Source: Gammaproteobacteria bacterium
GTDB lineage: Bacteria; Pseudomonadota; Gammaproteobacteria; Pseudomonadales; Pseudohongiellaceae
Length of the DNA: 13,102 nucleotides
Assembly (NCBI GenBank): GCA_003514305.1
Contig: DORE01000153.1
Location: 1 to 13,102, forward strand
Direction of reading: 5' to 3'
In this document: in pieces, positions 6,300 to 13,102 of the stretch
How the letters are laid out: each line of letters opens with the position of its first letter
Numbering within the stretch: position 1 is the stretch's first letter
Program-made: the position numbers and the translations under genes
The notes under the pieces: generated by a model
What the model was told of the DNA's origin: nothing
The model's input: the letters and a program-made list of their open reading frames with translations, nothing else
Databases searched by the model: none

Positions 6300-8174
6300 A
6301 TGCCAGGAATTCAGGGATGCTCATCGGCGTCAATCATCGGCCAATCCCTTGCTGCTCTTACCATCCTGTTCGGTTCACTGCATGCCAATGCTCAAAATGC
6401 CGGCACCGCGGAAAGGGAGGCTGGTGAAGCACACTACCGCCTTGCCTGCGCCGAGTGCCACGAAGGAGCTTTGCTGGAAGCGCCACAGCGGTCTGCGCTG
6501 GCGCTATTCCCGCCAGAGAGAATAATACAATCTCTAGAATCAGGCATTATGGCGACCGCCGGGATGGCTCTGACTCGCGATGAAAAACGCCAGGTTGCCT
6601 TCTATTTGACAGGCCGACTGGCTAACAGCGAACCCACCTCCTTAAGAAGCTTCAGCTGTCAGCCGACGCGCACTGCCGAACTGCCGTTGTCTCGAGGAGT
6701 CAGCTGGAATGGCTGGGGCGGCGAAGCCGGCAACTCTAGACATCAGCCCGAAGCGGGGGGATTGAATAAGGCCAATGTAGATCGGCTTTCGCTAAAGTGG
6801 GCCTTCGCGTTCCCAGGAGCCACCCGCTCGAGAGCGCAGCCGGTGGTCACACCGGAAGTTGTGTTCACCGGCAGTCAGGACGGCACTGTCTACGCACTTG
6901 ATAGCGACAACGGATGTCCAATTTGGACCTACAGCTCGGAAGGAGAAGTCAGAGGGTCTTTGTATGTCGACACCGACGAACAAGGCGTTCCGCAAAAAGT
7001 TATGTTTGGTGACCTTACAGCCCATGCATACGCGCTCAATGCTCAGACCGGAGAGCTGCTTTGGAAAGCGCTTGTTCATGACCATGAGGCTGCGATTGTA
7101 ACTGGTTCGGTTATCGCCCATGATGGTACCGTTGTGGTACCAGTTTCATCACTGGAGGTGATTCTCGCTTCGCGAACCGATTATGAATGCTGCACATTCC
7201 GAGGAGCGCTTGTAGCGCTAGATGTCGAGACCGGCGAAGAGCGCTGGCGTCAGTACACGACCGATCTGCCTATACCCACCATTCTCAGCACTGCCGGAAC
7301 GCAGCAGTACGGCCCATCAGGGGCTCCGATCTGGTCCAGCCCAACTATCGATGCAACGCGTAATCTAGTCTATGCCGGAACGGGCGAAAACTACTCCTCG
7401 CCTGCGAACGCACTGAGTGACGCAGTGCTGGCGGTCAGTCTAGAGTCTGGAGAGTTAGTATGGTCAGCACAGTTAACCCGCGATGATGCATGGAATGGTG
7501 CCTGTTCCCGGCACGCGCCGAACTGTCCGGAAGAAAACGGCCCTGACTATGACATCGGAGCAGCCCCGATTCTAACCAAAGACGAAAATGGCAGGGACAT
7601 ACTGCTGGTGGGTCAAAAGTCCGGCATGGTTTATGCTCTCGATCCCGCCAACAGCGGTAGATTGCTTTGGGAACGGCGGACCGGTAGTGGTGGCACCATG
7701 GGCGGCATTCATTACGGCATGAGCGCAAGTCCAACAGCTCTTTTTGTCGGGGTCTCCGACCTGCCAACCAACAACCCTTATAACGTGGGTCCGGGTCATC
7801 CCGGCATCCATGCCCTACGCCTCAGCAACGGAGAGATTCTTTGGCGCAAGGATCTCAGTAATCAGTGCGAAGAAAGTGAGTTTCTCTGCTGGCAAGGTAT
7901 TTCTGCCGCGGTGAGCAGCGCAAAGGATTTGGTTTTTGCCGGCGGGTTGGACGGTATCCTGCGTGCATTCGACACGGCAAGCGGCGATATTCTGTGGGAG
8001 ACCACTACACTGCATTCCTTCGGGACGCCAAATGGCGTCGAAGCAAGAGGCGGTGCCATCGAAGCCGATGGGCCAGTTCTTGTTGGCGGCGAAGTTTTCG
8101 TTACCTCGGGCTACGATAAGTGGAATGAAGCGCCCGGCAATGTCCTCTTGGTGTATTCAGTTGATGGCCAATAG
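6300..8174 (+). CDS. PQQ-dependent quinoprotein dehydrogenase with N-terminal cytochrome c (polyvinyl-alcohol dehydrogenase-like)
   Basis: This is a periplasmic alcohol dehydrogenase that would oxidise secondary or polymeric alcohols with PQQ and pass electrons through its own haem c. From the ATG at 6300 it is 624 aa, close to known cytochrome-type polyvinyl-alcohol dehydrogenases (EC 1.1.2.6 architecture). A signal peptide ends near HANA (residue ~31). A single CAECH haem site follows at 50-54, with Met84 or Met88 as candidate axial ligand. From about residue 135 there are beta-propeller repeats of the quinoprotein kind: GSQDGTVYALDS, TGELLWK, VETGEERW, SGMVYALDP and SGDILWE. Adjacent cysteines at 297-298 (YECCTFRGAL) resemble the vicinal pair that contacts PQQ in quinoprotein alcohol dehydrogenases. 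No PQQ synthesis gene is visible. The fold and cofactors are well supported; the substrate is inferred from family likeness. Confidence 0.85.
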   Translation: MPGIQGCSSASIIGQSLAALTILFGSLHANAQNAGTAEREAGEAHYRLACAECHEGALLEAPQRSALALFPPERIIQSLESGIMATAGMALTRDEKRQVAFYLTGRLANSEPTSLRSFSCQPTRTAELPLSRGVSWNGWGGEAGNSRHQPEAGGLNKANVDRLSLKWAFAFPGATRSRAQPVVTPEVVFTGSQDGTVYALDSDNGCPIWTYSSEGEVRGSLYVDTDEQGVPQKVMFGDLTAHAYALNAQTGELLWKALVHDHEAAIVTGSVIAHDGTVVVPVSSLEVILASRTDYECCTFRGALVALDVETGEERWRQYTTDLPIPTILSTAGTQQYGPSGAPIWSSPTIDATRNLVYAGTGENYSSPANALSDAVLAVSLESGELVWSAQLTRDDAWNGACSRHAPNCPEENGPDYDIGAAPILTKDENGRDILLVGQKSGMVYALDPANSGRLLWERRTGSGGTMGGIHYGMSASPTALFVGVSDLPTNNPYNVGPGHPGIHALRLSNGEILWRKDLSNQCEESEFLCWQGISAAVSSAKDLVFAGGLDGILRAFDTASGDILWETTTLHSFGTPNGVEARGGAIEADGPVLVGGEVFVTSGYDKWNEAPGNVLLVYSVDGQ

Positions 8175-8196
8175 CTCCAAACCATGGGCCAGCTCG

Positions 8197-8226
8197 TCGA
8201 GCGGGCATCAATGCAGTACTGCTCGA
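8197..8226. repeat. Inverted repeat and palindrome between the dehydrogenase and yheS
   Basis: TCGAGC (8197-8202) is repeated inverted as GCTCGA (8221-8226) with 18 nt between. GCAGTACTGC (8213-8222) is a perfect 10-bp palindrome overlapping the right arm, and GCTCG (8192-8196) can compete with it. There is no T-run after it, so an intrinsic terminator is unlikely. It could be an mRNA structure or a dyad operator ahead of yheS. Confidence 0.3.
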
Positions 8227-8288
8227 GAACCTCTGACCATCAAAACCTATGACCACGCTGAATCAGCTCCACAGAGTGAGCCCGTTCG

Positions 8289-10190
8289 ATGATCTCTCTG
8301 AATAGAATCAGCCTCATGCGCGGCAATCAAATCCTGATCGATAACAGCAGCCTGACACTGAGTGGCGGCCAGCGCACGGGCATTATCGGTCGCAACGGCG
8401 CCGGCAAAACGAGCCTTTTTAAAGCAATTGAGGGAGAGATTGCACTAGAGCAAGGCGCTATTGAACTGCCTAAGGGACTGCGCACTTCGACCATGTCACA
8501 GGAGACACCAGGCAGTCAGCGAGGCGCGCTCGAATTTGTGATTGATGCAGACATAACCTACCGCTCGCTGGAAAAGGCCCTGCAACAGGCGGAATCTGAT
8601 GACGATCACACAGCAATGGCCCGCCTTCACAGTGAGCTCGAAAACATAGAGGGCTATACCATTCGAAATAGGGCAGAGCAGTTACTTTCAGGACTCGGCT
8701 TCAGCACCGATTTATTTGATCAACCAGTAAGCTATTTTTCCGGCGGATGGCGGGTTAGGCTCAATTTAGCTGCTGCCTTAATGCGCCCATCTGAATTGCT
8801 CATGCTGGATGAGCCCACCAACCATCTTGATTTAGAGGCGACGGTTTGGTTGGAGCAGTGGCTGCAGCGTTATCCGGGGACCCTACTTATAATCTCTCAC
8901 GACCGCTCTTTTCTTGATGCTGTGATAGAGCAGGTAATCAGCTTCGAAGGAAGCAAACTAGTTGAGTACACGGGCAATTACAGTGCTTTCGAGAAACTCA
9001 AAGCGGAACGCCTGGCCTTGCAGCAGGTCATGTATGAGAAGCAGCAGCGCAGGCGCGCAGAAATCGAGAACTTTGTGCGCCGTTTTCGCGCTAAAGCCAG
9101 TAAGGCAACGCAAGCTCAGAGTCGGCTCAAAGAACTCAGCCGCATGGAGGAAATAGCTCCGGCACACATTGACTCGCCATTCGCCTTTCGCTTCTTAGAC
9201 CTTGACCAGCTTCCGGACTTTTTGATGCAAGTGCAGCAACTCAGCATTGGTTTTGCAGAACCGGTGGTCGAACGGATCAATCTCAGCATCCGCTCCGACA
9301 CACGGATCGGTCTGCTGGGTTTCAACGGCAGCGGCAAATCTACCCTGCTCAAAGTGCTTTTTGGGCATCATTCACCACTTGCGGGTGAGATCACCCGTGC
9401 TAAGAAGCTCAGAATAGGCTACTACGCTCAACACCAGGTAGATGAACTCAATCAGCAGTCAACACCTTTCGAGTTGATCCAACAGCTAAATCCGAAAGCA
9501 ACTGCTCAGGAGGTTCGCAACTACCTTGGCGGTTTTGATTTCAAGGGCGATCGCATCAATGAGAAGATAGGTGTCTTTTCTGGTGGTGAAAAGGCGCGCC
9601 TCGCTCTGGCCCAAGTCGTGCGCAGTAAGCCGAATCTGCTGTTGTTGGACGAACCCACAAACCACCTCGATCTGGATATGGTTCACGCGCTGACGATTGC
9701 TTTGCAGCAATATCAGGGGGCACTCGTTGTCGTCTCGCATGACCGCCATCTTCTCGGCAACACTGTTGATGCTTTTTACTCTATTCACAGAGGTGTGTTT
9801 GCGGAATTTAAAGGCGATCTCAAAGATTATGAGAAGTGGCTCAGCAAACAGGAGTCCGTCAGTTACGACCTTGCACTGCAAAAAAACGAAACGCAGGCTG
9901 GCAGTATCAGCCTCAAACTTGACAAAAAACAACTCCGACAAGAAACCGCTGCAAAACGGGAGAGAGAGGCCCCTCTACGCAAACGCGAAAAGCAACTGGA
10001 GCGCACAATAGATAACCTCAACAGTGAGCTACAGTCTCTGGAGGAGTATCTCTCCAACAGTAAGATGTATGATGACAGAAACAAGAAACAGCTAAAAGAA
10101 ATGCTGCAGCGTCAGGGTGAGCTAAAAACGCAAATGGCCGACACCGAGGAAGCCTGGATGGAAGTACTGGAGGAGCTGCAGCATTCCTGA
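8289..10190 (+). CDS. yheS: ABC-F family ATPase, YheS type
   Basis: This is a soluble tandem-ABC ATPase of the ABC-F family. Members bind the ribosomal E site and act on stalled or specialised translation; they are not transporters. At 633 aa it is nearly the length of E. coli YheS (637 aa). ABC1 has Walker A GRNGAGKT (34-41), signature FSGGW (150-154) and Walker B LLMLDEPTNHLDL (170-182). A basic, coiled linker (~235-290) with RFRAKASKATQAQSR is the P-site tRNA-interacting region in this family. ABC2 has GFNGSGKST (344-352), FSGGEKARL (430-438) and LLLLDEPTNHLDLD (450-463). The C-terminal ~100 residues (about 535-633) are a charged predicted coiled coil. No transmembrane segments are present. 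The ATG follows a GAGTGAG stretch that may be a spaced RBS. The Smr-domain gene follows after 75 nt. Confidence 0.95.
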   Translation: MISLNRISLMRGNQILIDNSSLTLSGGQRTGIIGRNGAGKTSLFKAIEGEIALEQGAIELPKGLRTSTMSQETPGSQRGALEFVIDADITYRSLEKALQQAESDDDHTAMARLHSELENIEGYTIRNRAEQLLSGLGFSTDLFDQPVSYFSGGWRVRLNLAAALMRPSELLMLDEPTNHLDLEATVWLEQWLQRYPGTLLIISHDRSFLDAVIEQVISFEGSKLVEYTGNYSAFEKLKAERLALQQVMYEKQQRRRAEIENFVRRFRAKASKATQAQSRLKELSRMEEIAPAHIDSPFAFRFLDLDQLPDFLMQVQQLSIGFAEPVVERINLSIRSDTRIGLLGFNGSGKSTLLKVLFGHHSPLAGEITRAKKLRIGYYAQHQVDELNQQSTPFELIQQLNPKATAQEVRNYLGGFDFKGDRINEKIGVFSGGEKARLALAQVVRSKPNLLLLDEPTNHLDLDMVHALTIALQQYQGALVVVSHDRHLLGNTVDAFYSIHRGVFAEFKGDLKDYEKWLSKQESVSYDLALQKNETQAGSISLKLDKKQLRQETAAKREREAPLRKREKQLERTIDNLNSELQSLEEYLSNSKMYDDRNKKQLKEMLQRQGELKTQMADTEEAWMEVLEELQHS

Positions 10191-10265
10191 TTGGCCTTTG
10201 ATGCTTAAATCGTTGCAAGCGACGTTAACGCAAATCACACTCAAACCCCACCCAACTGACATCCT

Positions 10266-10646
10266 ATGGCAAAACCCTTCCAAACTGTTGATTGCAAGAA
10301 TCCAGACTGCGGCATTCCGGTAGATCCCTCTGAGCTAACCTGCCCGAAGTGCGACACTGACCTTCACAATGCGTTAAGCGAGCAATACTATGAGATAGAT
10401 GTCGCGCACGGCGGTCAGTCACGGGAAGAGGCAAAAGAAGAAATCGAGGAAGGACTCAATACGGCGCTGCTCTATCGATTCAAAGGCCTTAAGGTTATCC
10501 ATGGTTACGGGAGTTCCCGCAGCAAACGCGGGGTGATTGCCAGAGAAGCCAGTTACTTCATGAAAACCATCGCGGCGGTTAAGGGCTACGGCTTCACGCA
10601 AGATGGGTTAAACCGTGGAGCTCATATAATCGATTTTGAGCAGTAG
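10266..10646 (+). CDS. Small zinc-ribbon plus Smr-domain protein, putative nuclease
   Basis: This is a 126-aa protein with two recognisable parts. Residues 10-29 form a zinc-ribbon-like knuckle with Cys10, Cys15, Cys26 and Cys29 (CX4C, then CPKC). Residues ~42-126 resemble an Smr (small MutS-related) domain. The DLHG-like first motif appears as IDVAHGG (44-50), followed by an EEAKEEIEEGL helix, and the second motif is VIHGYGS (77-83). Smr domains of SmrB/MutS2 type are endonucleases, and SmrB cuts mRNA at collided ribosomes. In the canonical motif the acid and His are spaced DxH; here Asp45 and His48 give DxxH, so catalysis or alignment differs. No clear RBS precedes the ATG. It lies 75 nt after yheS, and both families have ribosome connections, so a translation-related role is plausible but inferred. 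The zinc-ribbon/Smr combination is the firm observation; the nuclease role is not proven. Confidence 0.7.
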   Translation: MAKPFQTVDCKNPDCGIPVDPSELTCPKCDTDLHNALSEQYYEIDVAHGGQSREEAKEEIEEGLNTALLYRFKGLKVIHGYGSSRSKRGVIAREASYFMKTIAAVKGYGFTQDGLNRGAHIIDFEQ

Positions 10647-10710
10647 CTCGTTAGCTAAGTCTCAACAACCAGAACAAGCAAAATTCTGGGCTTCTAGCCG
10701 GTGCTTCGGC

Positions 10711-10720
10711 ATAATATAGA
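10711..10720 (+). promoter_or_regulatory. AT-rich -10-like element ahead of rdgC
   Basis: ATAATATAGA lies about 30 nt before the rdgC ATG, in the 104-nt gap after the Smr gene. The best -35 partner is poor (TTCTAG at 10692-10697, 17 nt before TATAGA). A short GCCG/CGGC stem (10697-10710) sits just upstream. This is only a weak hint that rdgC has its own promoter. Confidence 0.25.
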
Positions 10721-10750
10721 GTTGCGTTCTTAAGCTTATTCTTATTGATC

Positions 10751-11713
10751 ATGCTCTTCAAAAATGCCCGCCTTTTCTCGTTGACCGAAACCTTTACCTA
10801 CAGTCAGGATGAGCTGGAGAGTCAGCTAAGCGATCAGCTCTTCACTCCCTGCAGCCAGTACGAGAAGTCCAGCCTCGGTTGGGTCAGCCCGCTTGGTGAT
10901 GCCGCTCCAGAATCTGAAGACGAAGACGCCGCTCCCATACTCACTCACGTCATCGGTGACTTCATCATAATGTGCGCACAAAAGCAGGATCGCATCTTGC
11001 CAGCCTCCGTAATACGTTATGAAACAGAAGAAAAAATCGCAGAGATTGAGCACCGCCAAGCACGGAAAATTTTCCGCAAGGAAAAACGTCGAATTAAAGA
11101 CGAAGTTTATGCAACCTTGCTGCCGCGCGCTTTCACCAAGAATCAGCAGACGTATGCGTTCATTTCAGTTAAAGACAATCTGTTGGTAGTTGACAGCGCC
11201 GGCGGAGGCCGTGCCGAGGAAATCGTGAACCTCCTGCGGGACAGCCTGACGTCGTTTCCGGTGGCGCTGCCTCAGGTGCGCATCTCGCCCGCTGAGATCA
11301 TGACCCGCTGGCTTCGCGATAAGACACTCAACGACAACTTTAGCCTGCTAGACGGCGTGGTGCTACACAACCCGCTGGACAGCGGCAACGTGGTGCGCTG
11401 CGCCAGTCAGGACCTAACCGGAGACGAGATCGCAGCTCACCTGGATGCGGGCAAAACGGTGAAAAGCCTAGGCGTCTCCTGGAATCGCGTCATCCGTTGT
11501 GTAATCAATGACGACCTCTCCGTCAAGCGCCTGCAGTTCGAAGCCATTGAAGAGGAGAAATCGACAGTGGTAGAAGCAACACCAGCGCAAAAGTTCGACC
11601 AGGACTTCGCGCTGATGACGCTCGAGCTGACCCCCTTCTTTGAGTCCCTGTTTCGGGCCTTTGGAGGTCTGGATAAGCCCAAATCTTTCGGACGCAGGAA
11701 CAAAGAAGGATAA
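10751..11713 (+). CDS. rdgC: Recombination-associated protein RdgC
   Basis: RdgC is a nucleoid-associated, ring-forming dimer that binds double-stranded DNA without strong sequence preference and restrains RecA-dependent recombination. This 320-aa protein starts MLFKNARLFSLT, matching the conserved RdgC N terminus, so the ATG at 10751 is preferred over the in-frame TTG 6 nt upstream. Other family landmarks are FTPCSQ (31-36), GWVSPLG (43-49), KQDRILPASVI (about 77-87), LLPRAF (~122-127) and QDLTGDEIAAHLDAGKTV in the C-terminal half. The family is usually about 300 aa. The extra length here comes from an acidic insert near residues 52-64 (ESEDEDAAP) and a basic tail (KSFGRRNKEG). There is no evident RBS. 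It stands alone, converging on the GST gene. The assignment is secure. Confidence 0.95.
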   Translation: MLFKNARLFSLTETFTYSQDELESQLSDQLFTPCSQYEKSSLGWVSPLGDAAPESEDEDAAPILTHVIGDFIIMCAQKQDRILPASVIRYETEEKIAEIEHRQARKIFRKEKRRIKDEVYATLLPRAFTKNQQTYAFISVKDNLLVVDSAGGGRAEEIVNLLRDSLTSFPVALPQVRISPAEIMTRWLRDKTLNDNFSLLDGVVLHNPLDSGNVVRCASQDLTGDEIAAHLDAGKTVKSLGVSWNRVIRCVINDDLSVKRLQFEAIEEEKSTVVEATPAQKFDQDFALMTLELTPFFESLFRAFGGLDKPKSFGRRNKEG

Positions 11714-11735
11714 GGGACCAGGAAATATCAGGCAT

Positions 11736-11757
11736 TGCCCTGAACACCAGGCACTTT
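11736..11757 (+). terminator. Weak candidate terminator after rdgC
   Basis: TGCCCTG (11736-11742) can pair with CAGGCA (11748-11753) with one bulged C and a 5-nt loop, followed by CTTT. It begins 23 nt after the rdgC stop. The stem is short and the T-run minimal, so termination here would be inefficient if real. Confidence 0.3.
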
Positions 11758-11820
11758 AGTCATACCGTAGACCGGCTCCGAGCACTTCAGGAGGACAGCA
11801 GGTTCATCCTTAGTCTGCCT

Positions 11821-11846
11821 AAAACCGAATCACCTCATGAATCGGT
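11821..11846 (-). terminator. Candidate intrinsic terminator for the GST-like gene
   Basis: Read on the minus strand, ACCGA (11846-11842) pairs with TCGGT (11828-11824). A T-T mismatch and two more base pairs extend it inward around a 7-nt loop, and TTTT follows at once (plus-strand AAAA at 11821-11824). It lies about 55 nt past the GST stop. The stem is modest, but position and T-run fit. Confidence 0.42.
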
Positions 11847-11901
11847 AGCTCCGCTCATACGAGTTGGGAGCCAACAAGTTTCTCCAATGAAACCTACTTC
11901 A

Positions 11902-12915
11902 TTAGGCCAGTAATGCCTCGCACCCGGTATCAGCAAGCAGTTCATTCACGCAGGATCTCGAATCGACATCCAGTTTTTCATATTCCTGCCGTATCCATTG
12001 CACGCAGTAAGCCTGGTACTTGAAGGTAATCTGCCGCCAAGGCTGCCCTTCAACGATTGTTGAGACCTCAGACTTCCCGGCCAATATCGCTGCATGATTT
12101 GCCAACATCACAGGAACATAAGTCTTCCCAATCTCGGCAAAAAGATTCTTGAGCGCTGCGTTCTCCCCTGACAGTCGTCTCCACTGTGAATCGGAGGGTT
12201 CCAACCCGGAAAGGTCTTCCATCATGTACACCCAGGCATAAACCCTGGGCGCGTTCTCCAACGTCATGGCAACCGCCGTCGGATCAAAGTGGGCTAATTG
12301 GGTGAGCTGGCCAAAAAGCGCAAAGTCCGCCGCGCCGGGTCGGGCGCCCATTACAAACGGCGCCGCCCTAAGAAGCTCTTCAAAACAGACAAGAAAGCGC
12401 CGATAGCTTGCCTCGATAACCGGCGCGGTTATGTCATTAGAACCCACCACATCGAGACGACTCACCTGACGCTCACGGAATGATCTTTTTTTATCAGCTA
12501 GATCCTCTTCAGGCGCGGAAATATTTCCCCAGTAGGGCAAAATGGTTGCGGCCATATCTGCATCCGCATCATGGTGCCAACGAATATGAAACATGGGTTT
12601 GGTTAACCACTCATCGGCAAAGTCTTCGATAAGATAATCAACAAAGCGTAGCGCCGGATCGGAGGGGATGCAGGATCGGCCTACATAATCTGACTCTAGT
12701 CTTCGAATGATGGGGGTAGAATCAACCAGCGCTTCGATGCCCCCCTCCTTGTTTTTCAGATAGACCACCGGGAGAAGGCTGACCTTGGGCTTCGGCAAAT
12801 CGGGGAGATGGCCATTGCCATGCTGCAAGTACCGATAAGGTATGTGGCGATAACGCAAAAGGCTAAGCATTTTGCGGGTGTAGGGTGAGCCGGGCACGCC
12901 TTTAATGATAAGCAT
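11902..12915 (-). CDS. Glutathione S-transferase-fold protein with a long C-terminal extension
   Basis: This is a cytosolic GST-superfamily protein. From the ATG at 12915 it is 337 aa. The N-terminal thioredoxin-like domain begins at once with LIIKGVPGSPYTRKML. Ser10 sits where the catalytic Ser/Cys or start of helix 1 is expected in bacterial GSTs. LLPVVY gives the cis-proline (Pro49), and VDSTPII (64-70) is the glutathione-contacting turn, with Asp65 in place of the usual Glu. The helical C-terminal domain is marked by GARPGAADFALFGQL (190-204), the GST_C folding motif. Canonical GSTs end near 200-230 aa; here about 100 residues follow with no recognised domain. A GTG at 12990 could add 25 residues, but a thioredoxin fold starting at residue 2 favours the ATG. 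No signal peptide or operon partner is visible. Substrate unknown. Confidence 0.82.
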   Translation of the reverse strand: MLIIKGVPGSPYTRKMLSLLRYRHIPYRYLQHGNGHLPDLPKPKVSLLPVVYLKNKEGGIEALVDSTPIIRRLESDYVGRSCIPSDPALRFVDYLIEDFADEWLTKPMFHIRWHHDADADMAATILPYWGNISAPEEDLADKKRSFRERQVSRLDVVGSNDITAPVIEASYRRFLVCFEELLRAAPFVMGARPGAADFALFGQLTQLAHFDPTAVAMTLENAPRVYAWVYMMEDLSGLEPSDSQWRRLSGENAALKNLFAEIGKTYVPVMLANHAAILAGKSEVSTIVEGQPWRQITFKYQAYCVQWIRQEYEKLDVDSRSCVNELLADTGCEALLA

Positions 12916-13040
12916 ACGTAATGAATCCAGATGATCTGTTCTTAAACTGTCCTTCTTCAGAAGTCCCGCTGCGAAGCAACATCTTTTCACGCGGCTAAAC
13001 CGAATGCCAGCAAAGGTGAAAAAGCAACGATTGCATAAAA

Positions 13041-13069
13041 TTGACCTACTTGCAGTTATCCCTTACTTT
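13041..13069 (+). promoter_or_regulatory. Candidate promoter reading out of the right edge
   Basis: TTGACC (13041-13046, 5 of 6 consensus bases) is followed after exactly 17 nt by TACTTT (13064-13069, 3 of 6). It points away from the GST gene, so it would serve a plus-strand gene beyond the window. No coding start is visible in the remaining 33 bases. The rest of 12916-13102 shows nothing else that I can support. Confidence 0.33.
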
Positions 13070-13102
13070 CAGCGTGATCCTAAACAATAGTCCTGTTTGA
13101 AA

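Noticed and set aside
9486..9941. Minus-strand frame of 151 codons within yheS
   Set aside because: It overlaps the second ABC domain, whose Walker and signature motifs fix the plus-strand frame.
12916..12990. GTG start at 12990 for the GST-like gene
   Set aside because: The added 25 residues precede the first beta strand and look unlike a signal or family extension. The ATG at 12915 begins exactly at the thioredoxin fold.

Overview
The window looks like chromosomal DNA of a free-living gammaproteobacterium. The strongest taxonomic pointers are RdgC, a family essentially confined to Beta- and Gammaproteobacteria, and a YheS-type ABC-F protein that can be followed residue by residue against the enterobacterial family. 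A PQQ/cytochrome alcohol dehydrogenase and several exported hydrolases suggest an aerobic heterotroph, perhaps aquatic, but that is inference. Base composition is moderate and even. I see no insertion sequence, prophage, integrase, tRNA, rRNA or CRISPR array.

Layout. At the left edge, 1-861 (+) encodes an SGNH-type hydrolase whose true start may lie outside the window. It converges on a minus-strand block (6092 down to 1127) of four genes in transcription order: a nucleotide-pyrophosphatase/alkaline-phosphatase-fold phosphodiesterase, a compact PBP4/DacB-type DD-carboxypeptidase, a Tat-exported FAD oxidoreductase of the DAO family, and a beta-lactamase-fold serine hydrolase. The first two are 17 nt apart. 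The last two are coupled, with 2 nt between stop and start. A 102 nt gap with a promoter-like sequence and a 10 bp direct repeat separates the two pairs. All four proteins carry export signals, so the block looks like a periplasmic or envelope degradation and salvage module.

Divergent from that block is a plus-strand series: a cytochrome c-PQQ quinoprotein dehydrogenase resembling polyvinyl-alcohol dehydrogenases (6300-8174), the ABC-F ATPase YheS (8289-10190), a small zinc-ribbon/Smr-domain protein (10266-10646) and RdgC (10751-11713). YheS and Smr-family proteins both have links to ribosomes, and RdgC is a DNA-binding recombination modulator, so the right half is mostly information-processing housekeeping. 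A glutathione S-transferase-fold protein with a long C-terminal extension (11902-12915, minus) ends the window, with a promoter-like element beyond it that points out of the window.

The most interesting items are the exported four-gene cassette, in which a DD-carboxypeptidase that can release D-Ala sits beside a Tat-exported DAO-family oxidase, and the zinc-ribbon/Smr protein with an altered first Smr motif directly after yheS. No stretch over 300 bases lacks a gene. The largest gaps (862-1126, 6093-6299, 11714-11901 and the right edge) hold only short inverted repeats or promoter/terminator candidates.
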